Shown here: piece by piece, positions 41,558-49,904 of the stretch
Layout of the letters: every line of letters starts with the position of its first letter
Numbering within the stretch: position 1 is the first letter of the stretch
Assembly (NCBI RefSeq): GCF_016741775.1
Contig: NZ_JAERRK010000002.1
Location: 62,001-126,000 of the forward strand
Source: Streptomyces actinomycinicus
Lineage (GTDB): Bacteria > Actinomycetota > Actinomycetes > Streptomycetales > Streptomycetaceae
Reading direction: 5' to 3'
DNA length: 64,000 nt
Made by a program: the position numbers and the translations under genes
Notes under the pieces: generated by a model
The model's input: the letters and a program-made list of their open reading frames with translations, nothing else
What the model was told of the DNA's origin: nothing
Databases searched by the model: none

Positions 41558-42315
41558 GCGGGGTCCCTTACTGGTGTTCTGCCGGAGTACTCGCCGCTGA
41601 TGGCGTCCGCCGTACGGCGCACCAGCGGCAACAGGGTGAGGAGTTCCTCGGCGGTGACGACCACGTTCGGCGCGGAGACCGACATCGCGGCGACCACCCG
41701 GCCGTCGGCGCCGCGGACGGGGGCCGCGACGCAGTTGATGGACTCCTCGTGGCCGCCGAGGTCGGTGGCCCAGCCCTGTTCGCGCACCGTGGCCAGTTCC
41801 TTGAGGAAGGCCTCGGCGTTCGGGGTCGAACGGGGCGTGTACGCGGGGTAGTCGAGCCGCTCGGCGAGGGCGCGGCGCTCGGGGACGGGCAGGTCGGCGA
41901 GGAGCAGTTTGGCCACGGCGGCGACCGTGATGGCCACCGGTTTGCCGATCCGGGAGTACATGCGGACCGGGTAGCGGCTCTCGACCTTGTCGATGTACAG
42001 CACCTCGTTCTCCTCGTACACGGCGAGGTGGACGGTGTGGCCGCAGTTCTCGTTGAGCCGTACGAGGTGGGGGTGGGCGATCTCGCGGATGTCCAGGTTC
42101 TCCATCGCCTCCTGCGCGAGGGCGAAGAGGCGGGCGCCGAGCCGGTAGCGCTGGTCGGACTGGCGGTAGACCAGGCCGTGTTCGTGCAGGGTACGCAGCA
42201 GGCGGAGGGCGGTGGACTTGTGCACGCCGAGGCGGTCGGCGACCTGGCCGAGGTCGGCGGGGCCCTCGGCGAGCAGCGGCAGGATGCTCAGGGCGCGGTC
42301 GACGGTCTGACTCAT
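41554..42315 (-). CDS. IclR-family transcriptional regulator
   Basis: 253 residues. The N-terminal winged HTH spans residues about 1-60 (SQTVDRALSILPLLAEGPADLGQVADRLGVHKSTALRLLRTLHEHGL). The IclR effector domain contains HLVRLNENCGHTVHLAVYEENEVLYIDKVESRYPVRMYSRIGKPV and the final GHEESINCVAAPVRGADGRVVAAMSVSAPN. The start is ATG 42315, overlapping the kinase stop (ATGA). It probably controls both arms of the divergent locus through the palindrome at 43562-43577 (inference). Confidence 0.92.
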   Translation of the reverse strand: MSQTVDRALSILPLLAEGPADLGQVADRLGVHKSTALRLLRTLHEHGLVYRQSDQRYRLGARLFALAQEAMENLDIREIAHPHLVRLNENCGHTVHLAVYEENEVLYIDKVESRYPVRMYSRIGKPVAITVAAVAKLLLADLPVPERRALAERLDYPAYTPRSTPNAEAFLKELATVREQGWATDLGGHEESINCVAAPVRGADGRVVAAMSVSAPNVVVTAEELLTLLPLVRRTADAISGEYSGRTPVRDPA

Positions 42316-43433
42316 GGGGTGATTGCCTCCTCCTGGGCCTGCTCGGCTCGGGTCCAGCCGGGGCCGAGTCGAAGTCTCTCCCATGCGTCGGCGTCCAGGG
42401 CGGCGAGGCGGTCGGCGTGGCCGCGGGCGGGGGGTGCGGTGAGGTCGCCGGGCGCGGTGAGGGTGGCCGCGGCCAGGAGGTGGCCGTGCCGGAGCCGGGT
42501 CCGCAGGGGGAGGCCGCGGAGGGTGGCGGAGAGGAACCCGGCGGCGAAGGCGTCCCCGGCGCCGACGGTCGCCACGACGTCGACGGCGAGGGCCGGTTCG
42601 AAGGTGCCGCGTGCCACGTCGGAGCCGAAGGTGCCGGATGCCACGTCGGGACCGAAGGAGCCGGATGCCGCGTCAGGACCGAAGGTGCCGGGTGCCGCGT
42701 CGGGGTCCAAGGTGCCGGGTGCCGCGGTGCGTTCGAATGCCGTCGCTCCCCGGGGCCCCTGCTTGACCACCAGCACCCCCGGTTCCGGGAGGGCCTCGCG
42801 GACGGCGCGCGGGCCGCCGGTCACGCCCCAGGCCTCCTCCGCCTCGTCCTCGCCCACGAAGACCAGGTCCGCTCTGCGGGCCAGGTCCAGCAGGAGCAGA
42901 GGAGCCTCAGGGGTCCGCCAGAGTCCCGGGCGGTGGTTCACGTCGAAGGAGAGCAGGGGGCGGCCGGGGCCGGGTGCCGTCAGTTCCCGGAGGAGGTCCA
43001 GGCAGCCCGGCGAGAGGGCCGCCGTGATGCCGGACAGGTGCAGGATCCGGGCCGTCCGGGCCGCCGCCGGGTCCACGTTCCGCGGGCTCATCGCCGACGC
43101 CGCCGAGCCCGCGCGGTAGTACGCCACCTCGTGCGCGCCGGTGGCCCGGTCCTCGGCCGTGCGGAAGTAGACGCCGGTCGGGCGCTCGGGGTCGCGCCGG
43201 ACGGACGACACGTCGACGCCGTACCCGGCGATCCGCTCCAGCAGGTGGTCCCCGAAGCCGTCCGCGCCGACCCGGCTGATCCAGCGCGCGGTGTGTCCGA
43301 ACGCGGCCAGCATGCAGGCCACGTTGGACTCGGCGCCGCCGATGGCGCGGTGGAAGGAGGGGACGTCGGCGAGGCGTCCGGGAGCGGTGGGGAGGAACGT
43401 GACCATGGACTCGCCGAGCGTCGCCACGTCCAC
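42312..43433 (-). CDS. PfkB-family sugar kinase (2-keto-3-deoxygluconate kinase-like) with internal repeat
   Basis: 373 residues. Ribokinase-fold signatures: DVATLGESMVTFLPTAPGRLADVPSFHRAIGGAESNVACMLAAFGHTARWISRVGADGFGDHLLERIAGYGVDVSSV and the ATP/catalytic motif VVATVGAGDAFAAGFLSA. Homologues phosphorylate 2-keto-3-deoxygluconate. Between KQGPRGATAFER and the catalytic motif is an insertion of four 9-residue repeats (GTFGPDAAS type) encoded by 27-bp repeats. The start is GTG at 43433 with GGGGAA upstream; no ATG exists before the conserved region. It is first in the four-gene operon. Confidence 0.85.
   Translation of the reverse strand: MDVATLGESMVTFLPTAPGRLADVPSFHRAIGGAESNVACMLAAFGHTARWISRVGADGFGDHLLERIAGYGVDVSSVRRDPERPTGVYFRTAEDRATGAHEVAYYRAGSAASAMSPRNVDPAAARTARILHLSGITAALSPGCLDLLRELTAPGPGRPLLSFDVNHRPGLWRTPEAPLLLLDLARRADLVFVGEDEAEEAWGVTGGPRAVREALPEPGVLVVKQGPRGATAFERTAAPGTLDPDAAPGTFGPDAASGSFGPDVASGTFGSDVARGTFEPALAVDVVATVGAGDAFAAGFLSATLRGLPLRTRLRHGHLLAAATLTAPGDLTAPPARGHADRLAALDADAWERLRLGPGWTRAEQAQEEAITP
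42600..42722 (-). repeat. 27-bp in-frame tandem repeat in PfkB kinase
   Basis: Units start at 42600, 42627, 42654 and 42681, with a partial at 42708; each is GAAGGTGCC followed by 18 variable bases. They encode GTFGPDAAS-like nonapeptides inside the kinase. Confidence 0.88.
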
Positions 43434-43561
43434 GAGGTTCCCCGGGCGCGCGACGGCCGAGTCGTAAGCAGCGTCGTCGATGATGACTCCTGTCGATATC
43501 CGGGGCAACGGCTCCGTTGACCCGGTGTTCGGCGAGATGCTAGACACCAGTAAGCACTGTA

Positions 43562-43590
43562 TGCAACGACCGTTGCACATAGCGCAACGG
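43562..43590. promoter_or_regulatory. Palindromic operator candidate for the IclR regulator
   Basis: TGCAACGACCGTTGCA (43562-43577) is a near-perfect palindrome. It overlaps a second dyad, CGTTGC-N7-GCAACG (43571-43589). It lies in the 173-bp gap between the divergent kinase and deaminase genes, where an IclR-type repressor is expected to bind. Confidence 0.55.
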
Positions 43591-43606
43591 CAGAGAGAGG
43601 GGCTCC

Positions 43607-44902
43607 ATGAGCACCGATGCGCAGGCCCGCCTGGCCGCGGAACGTCTCGCCGGCCTGGCCGGGGAACGTGTCGACCACCGCTTCAAGGGCCTGCCGCCGG
43701 ACGCCGACGGCCTGACCGTCCGCGAGCTGGCCGCCCAGCGCCGCAACCTCTTCCGGGACGGCGACGGCTTCACCACCCCGGTCCTCGCCCTGTCCGCCGA
43801 GCGCCTGGAGCACAACCTCGCGCTGATGGAGACCTACACCTCCCGGCACGGCCTGGCCTTCGCCCCGCACGGCAAGACCTCCATGGCCCCCCAGCTGTTC
43901 CACCGCCAGATCGAGCACGGCGCCTGGGGTATCACGCTCGCGGTGCCACACCAGGTGCGGGTCGCCAGGGCGTTCGGCATCCGGCGCGTCTTCCTCGCCA
44001 ACGAGCTGGTGGACGCCCCCGCCCTGCGCTGGATCGCCGGCGAACTGGCCGCCGACCCGGAGTTCCGCTTCGTCTGCTACGTCGACTCCGTGCGGGGCGT
44101 CGAGCTGATGGACGCGGCCCTGCGCGGTGCCGGCCGCCCGGTGGACGTGGTCGTGGAACTGGGCGCGGGCGAGGGTGCCCGGACCGGTGTCCGCACGTGG
44201 GCGGACGCCCTGGCGGTCGCCGACGCCGTGGCGGGCACGCACACGCTGCGGCTCGTCGGCGTGGCCGGGTACGAGGCCCAGGTCCCGGGTGCCTCCCCGG
44301 CGCTGGTGCGCGGCTGGCTGGAGCGGCTGGTCGCGCTCGCCGTGGAGCTCGACGAGGCGGGCCTGTTCGCGGACGCCGCGCAGATCGTGGTCAGCGCCGG
44401 CGGCAGCGAGTGGTTCGACGCGGTGGCCGACGTCTTCGCCGAGGTACCCGAACTCTCCGCCCCGGTCCTGAAGCTGCTCCGCTCCGGTGCCTACGTCTCG
44501 CACGACGACGTGCACTACCGCAGGCTGACCCCGTTCAACCGGGTGCCCGAGGAGGGCGCGCTGGAGCCCGCGTTCCGGTTGTGGGCCCAGGTTGTGTCCC
44601 GGCCGTCCCCGGCGGAGGCGTTCGTCAACGCGGGCAAGCGCGATGCCGCCTACGACCTCGACCACCCGGTGGCGCACGTGGTACGCCGGAACGGCACCGA
44701 GCACCCCGCCACCGGCATCGAGGTGACCGCCCTGTCCGACCAGCACCTGTGGCTGCGCACCGGGCCCGGCGCGCACCTGGAGGTCGGGGACTGGATCGGC
44801 TTCGGCCTGTCCCACCCGTGCACGTCCTTCGACAAGTGGCAGCTGATCCCGGTGGCCGAGGCCGACGGGACGGTCGTCGACTACATCCGCACGTTCTTCT
44901 AG
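43607..44902 (+). CDS. PLP-dependent D-serine dehydratase-like amino acid deaminase
   Basis: 431 residues. Alanine-racemase-like TIM barrel: TPVLALSAERLEHNLALMETYTSRHGLAFAPHGKTSMAPQLFHRQIEHGAWGITLAVPHQVRVARAFG, where Lys in PHGKTS is the PLP lysine. The D-ser-dehydratase-like beta domain at the end carries SHPCTSFDKW, whose His and Cys are the zinc ligands of eukaryotic-type D-serine dehydratases. It should convert a D-amino acid to keto acid and ammonia through an imine, which RidA would help release. ATG 43607 follows GAGAGAGGGG; the deacylase gene starts 9 bp after the stop. Confidence 0.86.
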   Translation: MSTDAQARLAAERLAGLAGERVDHRFKGLPPDADGLTVRELAAQRRNLFRDGDGFTTPVLALSAERLEHNLALMETYTSRHGLAFAPHGKTSMAPQLFHRQIEHGAWGITLAVPHQVRVARAFGIRRVFLANELVDAPALRWIAGELAADPEFRFVCYVDSVRGVELMDAALRGAGRPVDVVVELGAGEGARTGVRTWADALAVADAVAGTHTLRLVGVAGYEAQVPGASPALVRGWLERLVALAVELDEAGLFADAAQIVVSAGGSEWFDAVADVFAEVPELSAPVLKLLRSGAYVSHDDVHYRRLTPFNRVPEEGALEPAFRLWAQVVSRPSPAEAFVNAGKRDAAYDLDHPVAHVVRRNGTEHPATGIEVTALSDQHLWLRTGPGAHLEVGDWIGFGLSHPCTSFDKWQLIPVAEADGTVVDYIRTFF

Positions 44903-44911
44903 GAGGCCCGC

Positions 44912-46537
44912 GTGGAGCAGCTCGTCATCCGGGACGCGGACGTCGTCGACGGCAGCGGGGAGCCGTCGTACCGGGCCGACGTCGTGATCGACGGCGGCCG
45001 GATCGCCTCGATCGTCAAGGAGGCCGCCGCGGCGGGCTGCCAGCGGCCGCGTGCCGTGCGCGAGCTGGACGCGGAGGGCCTGGTCCTCTCCCCCGGCTTC
45101 ATCGACATGCACGCCCACTCCGACCTGGCCCTGCTGCGCGATCCCGACCACAGCGCGAAGGCCGCCCAGGGGGTCACGCTCGAAGTCCTGGGCCAGGACG
45201 GGCTGTCGTACGCCCCGGTGGACGACCGCACGCTGGAGGAGGTGCGCCGGGCGATCACCGGCTGGAACGGGTACGGCGACGACATCGACCTCGACTGGCG
45301 GTCGGTCGGCGAGTACCTGGACCGGCTCGACCGCGGTTTCGACGGCCGGGGCATCGCCGTGAACGCGGCCTACCTCGTCCCGCAGGGCACGGTCCGGGCG
45401 CTCGCCGTCGGCTGGGAGGACCGCGAGGCGACACCCGCGGAGCTGGACCGGATGCGACGGCTGGTGGCCGAGGGGCTTCAACAGGGGGCGGTCGGCCTGT
45501 CCTCGGGGCTCACCTACACCCCGGGCATGTACGCCCCGGACGGCGAACTCACCGAACTGTGCCGGGTGGTGGCCTCGTACGGCGGCTACTACTGCCCCCA
45601 CCACCGCTCCTACGGCGCCGGCGCCCTGGAGGCCTACGCCGAGATGGTCGCCCTGGCCCGGGAGGCGGGCTGCCCGCTGCACCTGGCGCACGCGACGATG
45701 AACTTCGGCGTGAACGAGGGCCGGGCGCCCGAGCTGCTGGCGCTGCTCGACCGGGCCCTGGACGCGGGCGCGGACATCACGCTGGACACCTATCCCTACA
45801 CCCCGGGCTGCACCACGCTCGCCGCGCTGCTGCCGGGCTGGGCGAGCGCGGGCGGCCCCGAGGAGGTCCTGGCCAGGCTCACCGATCCGGCGACGGCCGA
45901 GCGCATCCGGCACGACCTGGAGGTCACCGGCTCCGACGGCCACCACGGCGTGCCGGTGGAGTGGGACACGATCGAGATCTCGGGCGTGAGCGACCCGGCG
46001 CTGGGCGACTTCGTGGGCCGTACGGTCCGGGAGGCGGCGCAGCGGCGCGGCGAACCCGCGTGGGACACCGCCCGGCACCTCCTGGTGCGGGACCGGCTGG
46101 GCACGACGATCCTGCACCACGTGGGCCACGAGGAGAACGTCCGCACGATCATGCGGCACCGGGCGCACACCGGCGGTTCCGACGGCATCCTGCAGGGCGC
46201 CAAGCCGCACCCCCGCGCCTACGGCACCTTCCCGCGCTATCTCGGCCACTACGTGCGGGAGTTGGGCCTGCTGACGCTGGAGGAGTGTGTCACCCGCCTC
46301 ACCGGCCGGCCCGCGGCCCGGCTGCGCCTGCCGGACCGCGGCCTGGTGCGCGAGGGGTACCGGGCCGACCTGGTCCTGTTCGACCCGGACACGGTCGCGC
46401 CCGGCGCCACCTTCGCCGAGCCCCGGGCGCTGCCGGCCGGCATCCCGCACGTGCTGATCGACGGCCGGTTCGTCGTCGAGGACGGGAAGCGGACGGACGT
46501 CCTGGCGGGGCGGGCGGTCCGGCGCACCCCGGCGTGA
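44912..46537 (+). CDS. N-acyl-D-amino-acid deacylase
   Basis: 541 residues of the amidohydrolase superfamily. GFIDMHAHSDLALL carries the HxH metal site. The D-aminoacylase core includes GVTLEVLGQDGLSYAPVDD, VGLSSGLTYTPGMYA and HHRSYGAGALEAYAEMVALAREAGCPLHLAHATMNFG. GSDGILQGAKPHPRAYGTFPRYLGHYVRELGLLTLEECVTRLTGRPAARLRLPDRGLVREGYRADLVLFDP closes the barrel. It removes acyl groups from N-acyl-D-amino acids. The GTG start follows AGGAGG. It is co-transcribed with the deaminase, giving an acyl-D-amino acid, D-amino acid, keto acid route (inference). Confidence 0.92.
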   Translation: MEQLVIRDADVVDGSGEPSYRADVVIDGGRIASIVKEAAAAGCQRPRAVRELDAEGLVLSPGFIDMHAHSDLALLRDPDHSAKAAQGVTLEVLGQDGLSYAPVDDRTLEEVRRAITGWNGYGDDIDLDWRSVGEYLDRLDRGFDGRGIAVNAAYLVPQGTVRALAVGWEDREATPAELDRMRRLVAEGLQQGAVGLSSGLTYTPGMYAPDGELTELCRVVASYGGYYCPHHRSYGAGALEAYAEMVALAREAGCPLHLAHATMNFGVNEGRAPELLALLDRALDAGADITLDTYPYTPGCTTLAALLPGWASAGGPEEVLARLTDPATAERIRHDLEVTGSDGHHGVPVEWDTIEISGVSDPALGDFVGRTVREAAQRRGEPAWDTARHLLVRDRLGTTILHHVGHEENVRTIMRHRAHTGGSDGILQGAKPHPRAYGTFPRYLGHYVRELGLLTLEECVTRLTGRPAARLRLPDRGLVREGYRADLVLFDPDTVAPGATFAEPRALPAGIPHVLIDGRFVVEDGKRTDVLAGRAVRRTPA

Positions 46538-46553
46538 CCGCCCGCCGCCGGGG

Positions 46554-47405
46554 TTACGGCTTGGGCAGGGTGCAGCCGGCGGCGCTCAGGTTGAGCTTGT
46601 TGCCGGTGGTGAAGCAGGCCGGGATGTTGTAGGTCTCCTGGGCGTAGTTGATGCCCTGGCGGACGGTGACGTTGCCGTTGGCGTCGACCTCGCACGGGTT
46701 GTTCACCGTGCACCGCTCGCCGTCCTCGTTGCCCGTGTTGTTCACGGCGACGACCTTGCCGGTGGCGGTGTCGACGACCGGGGAGCCGGAGGTGCCGCCG
46801 ATGGTGTTGCAGGCGGAGGTGTAGCGCAGCGAGTCCTTGAAGGTCCAGTCGCCCTCCTTCAGCCGGTACACGAAGCCGTCCACGTTGCAGCTGTAGATGC
46901 GCTTCCAGTAGCCGGAGACCACCTTGATGGCGGTACCGGCGGTGGGGTGCGTGTCCTGCACGGTGAGCGGGCTGATGCCGTACGAGTTCTTGATCGCCGA
47001 GTACGTGGTGGTGGTGCGGTAGATCGTGACGTCCGTGTCCGTCATGGTCGAGTAGACGACCTGGTTGGCGCGGAGGGTCCCGATCCTGGTGCCGGAGGCG
47101 TTCAGCAGGCCGAAGCTGCGGCTGGAGGACTGGCCCGTGATGACCTCACCGGCGTCCGGCATGCCGGTCTCCAGGCAGTGGCCGTTGGTCAGCACGAGCG
47201 CCGGGTCGGTGTCCGCCGAGTTGGGGAAGCGGATGACGGAGCCGGAGCAGTTGCTGAGCGAGACGGTGCCGGCGAAGTTGACGGTCACCGCCTTGGCCGA
47301 CTGCGGGGCGGCGGTCCCGGCGCCCTGGGGTGCGGCGACGGCCGGGGTCGCGCCCAGCCCGGCTATCGCCAGGGTGGAGAGCGCGGCAAGGAGAGGCTTG
47401 TTCAT
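46554..47405 (-). CDS. Secreted trypsin-like serine protease
   Basis: 283 residues. Signal peptide LLAALSTLAIAGLGATPAVAA ends near residue 25, followed by a short pro-segment. Catalytic triad: His76 in LTNGHC, Asp125 in TDTDVTIYR and Ser206 in GGTSGSPVVDTATG. Several Cys would form disulphides. The overall pattern is that of V8/trypsin-like secreted proteases of Streptomyces. It is monocistronic and converges on the deacylase gene with 16 bp between stop codons. Confidence 0.9.
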   Translation of the reverse strand: MNKPLLAALSTLAIAGLGATPAVAAPQGAGTAAPQSAKAVTVNFAGTVSLSNCSGSVIRFPNSADTDPALVLTNGHCLETGMPDAGEVITGQSSSRSFGLLNASGTRIGTLRANQVVYSTMTDTDVTIYRTTTTYSAIKNSYGISPLTVQDTHPTAGTAIKVVSGYWKRIYSCNVDGFVYRLKEGDWTFKDSLRYTSACNTIGGTSGSPVVDTATGKVVAVNNTGNEDGERCTVNNPCEVDANGNVTVRQGINYAQETYNIPACFTTGNKLNLSAAGCTLPKP

Positions 47406-47740
47406 GTGGGGGTCCCCTCTTACGACTTGGGCGACCGGAGTCTTCCGGCCGCCCCTCGGTTGTCATGCGCATTCTCAGCGCAGAGAGGGGCCGGGACAAG
47501 AAGCCGAGCCAGGCCGTAGGGGTTTCCCTGTGCGCAGACACCTCAGGGCGGGCGGTACCGGATCACCGCGGCCGTGGGCCCTGCCGCGGTTCCTCTGCCC
47601 GCAGACACCCAGGACGGGCGGTACGGGATCACCGCGGCCGTGGGTCCTGCCGCGGTTGCTCTGCCCGCAGAACACCCAGGACGGGCGGTAGGGGTCGCCG
47701 CGGCCGTGGGCCCTGCCGCGGTTCCGCCGCGCGCAGGCGC
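47406..47740. repeat. 66-bp tandem repeat downstream of the frameshifted membrane-protein gene
   Basis: The anchor CCGCGGCCGTGGG recurs at 47566, 47632, 47698 and (within the gene end) 47763, giving a 66-bp period over about 250 bp from 47540. The copies reproduce the last codons of the adjacent gene (GKGHGHGRGNPNRPG region) beyond its stop. The rest of the gap upstream of the protease gene (47406-47540) shows no gene. Confidence 0.8.
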
Positions 47741-48470
47741 TCAGCCCGGGCGGTTCGGATTGCCGCGGCCGTGGCCGTGGCCCTTGCCGACGGGCGTGGT
47801 CGAGGACGTCACCGTCGGCACGGCGGTCGTCCGCGCGGGCGTCGGGGTGCCCGACTCCGACGCGGCCGGCGCGGAGGTCGTGGCCGCCGGACCGCCTGCC
47901 GTCCCGCCCTCCTCCGTGGCGCCGGCCGCCGGGGAGGACGCGACCGGGCCGGACGAGGGCGCGCCGGAGCCGTCGCCGGCCGCCGGGGACGCCGTGGCCG
48001 GGGACGCCGTGGCCGGGGACGCGGTGTCCGCGCTCGGGCTCGCCGGAGCCGAACCGACCCCTGCGACGCCTCCGCGGCTCCCGGGACCCGCCCCGTCCGG
48101 GGTGTCCGAACCGCCCAGGGCGGCGAACGCCGCCACGGCACCGGCCACGGCCACGCCCAGGGTTCCGGCGACGACCGCGACCCGGCGGCGGCCACCGCCG
48201 CGCCGTTCCGCCCGCCGTCGCGGCGGACTCCCACACCGTCTCCTCCGACTCCGACTCCGCGGCCTCGGTCCCGGCCCCGGACAGGGCGGGCAGCTCGCGC
48301 GTCTCGTCGTACGCGTTCTGCCAGCCGTGCGCCATGGCCGGGTCGGCGTACTCCTCGTAGGCCGGGGCCGGCGCCGGCTGCGGCTGGTACACGTTCGGCC
48401 GGACCCCGGGCGCACCACCCGCTCCGTGCACGCCGAACGCCCCCGCCTCGTACTCCCGTTCCGTGGACAT
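47741..48470 (-). pseudogene. Frameshifted single-pass membrane protein
   Basis: ATG 48470 opens a frame reading MSTEREYEAGAFGVHG...ETVWESAATAGG (about 86 residues, cytoplasmic). From about 48210 the coherent sequence is in another frame: GGGRRRVAVVAGTLGVAVAGAVAAFAALGGSDTPDG (a transmembrane helix), then a Pro/Ser/Thr/Ala-rich extracellular tail ending VGKGHGHGRGNPNRPG. The span of 730 bases is one more than a multiple of three, consistent with a one-base insertion in the GC-rich tract 48190-48220. Removing one base gives a 242-residue protein. It may be a true frameshift or a sequence error. Function is unknown. Confidence 0.7.
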
Positions 48471-48595
48471 GCCAGCGGATTGTAGGGACGCAAGTGACTC
48501 CTGAGACAGCCGAAGGCGATATCCGGGCAAACCTCGGTGTCTCACGTGGCGGAAAACACGGCCCAGGGGGCTTTACCGGGCCGTAAGCTCACGAC

Positions 48596-49807
48596 ATGCA
48601 GGTGATCCAGTCGACCAAGCTCGCCAACGTCTGTTACGAGATCCGGGGCCCGGTGCTCGAGGAGGCGATGCGGCTGGAGGCAGCCGGTCACCGCATCCTC
48701 AAGCTGAACACCGGCAACCCGGCCGCGTTCGGCTTCGAGTGCCCGCCGGAGATCCTGGAGGACATCCTCCGCAACGTCTCCAGCGCGCACGGCTACGGCG
48801 ACGCCAAGGGTCTGCTGGCCGCCCGCCGCGCGGTCGTCATGCACAACCAGACCATCGGCATCGAGACGGACGTCGAGCACGTCTTCATCGGCAACGGCGT
48901 CTCCGAGCTGATCGTGATGGCGATGCAGGGCCTGCTGGACGACGGCGACGAGGTCCTCGTACCGTCCCCGGACTACCCGCTGTGGACCGCGGCCGTCTCC
49001 CTGTCCGGCGGCACCGCCGTCCACTACCGCTGCGACGAGCAGTCCGACTGGATGCCCGACCTCGCCGACGTCGAGCGCAAGGTGACCGACCGCACCAAGG
49101 CGATCGTCATCATCAACCCGAACAACCCCACCGGCGCGGTCTACGACGAGGCCGTGCTCAAGGGCCTGACGGACATCGCGCGCCGCCACAATCTGCTGGT
49201 CTGCTCGGACGAGATCTACGACAAGATCCTCTATGACGGCGCCACGCACACCCCGACCGCGAAGATCGCGCCCGATCTGCTGACCCTCACCTTCAACGGC
49301 ATGTCGAAGGCGTACCGGGTGGCCGGCTACCGCGTCGGCTGGATGTCCGTCTCCGGCCCGCGCGCCCACGCCGACTCCTACCTCGAAGGCCTGACGATCC
49401 TGGCGAACATGCGGCTGTGCGCGAACATGCCGGGCCAGCACGGGGTGGTCGCCGCGCTCAGCGGACGCCAGTCGATCAACGACCTGGTGCTGCCGGGCGG
49501 GCGGCTGAAGGAGCAGATGGACACGGCGTACGAGCTGCTGACGCAGATCCCGGGCGTGAGCTGCGTCCGCCCCAAGGGCGCGCTGTACCTCTTCCCGCGC
49601 CTCGACCCCCAGGCATTCAAGATCAGGGACGACCGGCAGCTGGTCCTGGACCTGCTGCGACAGGAAAAGATCATGGTGGTGCAGGGCACGGGCTTCAACT
49701 GGCCCGAGCCGGATCACTTCCGGGTGGTGACCCTGCCGACGGTCGCCGATCTGCGGGACGCGGTGACCCGGATCGGGAACTTCCTGGACGGATACGGGCA
49801 GCCGTAG
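48596..49807 (+). CDS. PLP-dependent aminotransferase (alanine/aspartate aminotransferase class)
   Basis: 403 residues of class I aminotransferase. Visible motifs: LKLNTGNPAAFGFECPPEI, SSAHGYGDAKGLLAAR, NPNNPTGAVYDE, SDEIYDKILYDGATH, and the PLP lysine in TFNGMSKAYRVAGYRVGW. C-terminal RVVTLP contains the substrate-binding Arg. It closely resembles AlaA-type alanine-synthesising transaminases (glutamate:pyruvate). It is not in an operon. ATG 48596 is supported by homology beginning with QSTKLANVCYEIRGP; no strong Shine-Dalgarno sequence is seen. Confidence 0.92.
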   Translation: MQVIQSTKLANVCYEIRGPVLEEAMRLEAAGHRILKLNTGNPAAFGFECPPEILEDILRNVSSAHGYGDAKGLLAARRAVVMHNQTIGIETDVEHVFIGNGVSELIVMAMQGLLDDGDEVLVPSPDYPLWTAAVSLSGGTAVHYRCDEQSDWMPDLADVERKVTDRTKAIVIINPNNPTGAVYDEAVLKGLTDIARRHNLLVCSDEIYDKILYDGATHTPTAKIAPDLLTLTFNGMSKAYRVAGYRVGWMSVSGPRAHADSYLEGLTILANMRLCANMPGQHGVVAALSGRQSINDLVLPGGRLKEQMDTAYELLTQIPGVSCVRPKGALYLFPRLDPQAFKIRDDRQLVLDLLRQEKIMVVQGTGFNWPEPDHFRVVTLPTVADLRDAVTRIGNFLDGYGQP

Positions 49808-49850
49808 CGGACCGAGACCGGCGGACCGCAGTCCGTGAACCGACTCAACT

Positions 49851-49865
49851 TTAGACGAAATCTAA
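49851..49865. promoter_or_regulatory. Fur-family-type inverted repeat TTAGA-N5-TCTAA
   Basis: TTAGACGAAATCTAA is a 15-bp inverted repeat, 39 bp upstream of the next gene's start. TTAGA-N5-TCTAA is the shape of FurA/CatR (peroxide-responsive Fur family) boxes described in Streptomyces. The actual regulator is inferred. Confidence 0.45.
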
Positions 49866-49904
49866 GCTAGGATGGCTTCCTGAGAGCACAGGAGGCCGTC
49901 CCCC

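Noticed and set aside
43088..46450. Open frame of 1120 codons on the minus strand
   Set aside because: It is antisense to the deaminase and deacylase genes, Arg/Val/Gln-rich without domains, and arises from high GC at third positions. The plus-strand genes have clear families.
43480..46632. Open frame of 1050 codons on the plus strand in an alternative frame
   Set aside because: Arg/Gly/Pro-rich low-complexity shadow of the two catabolic genes.
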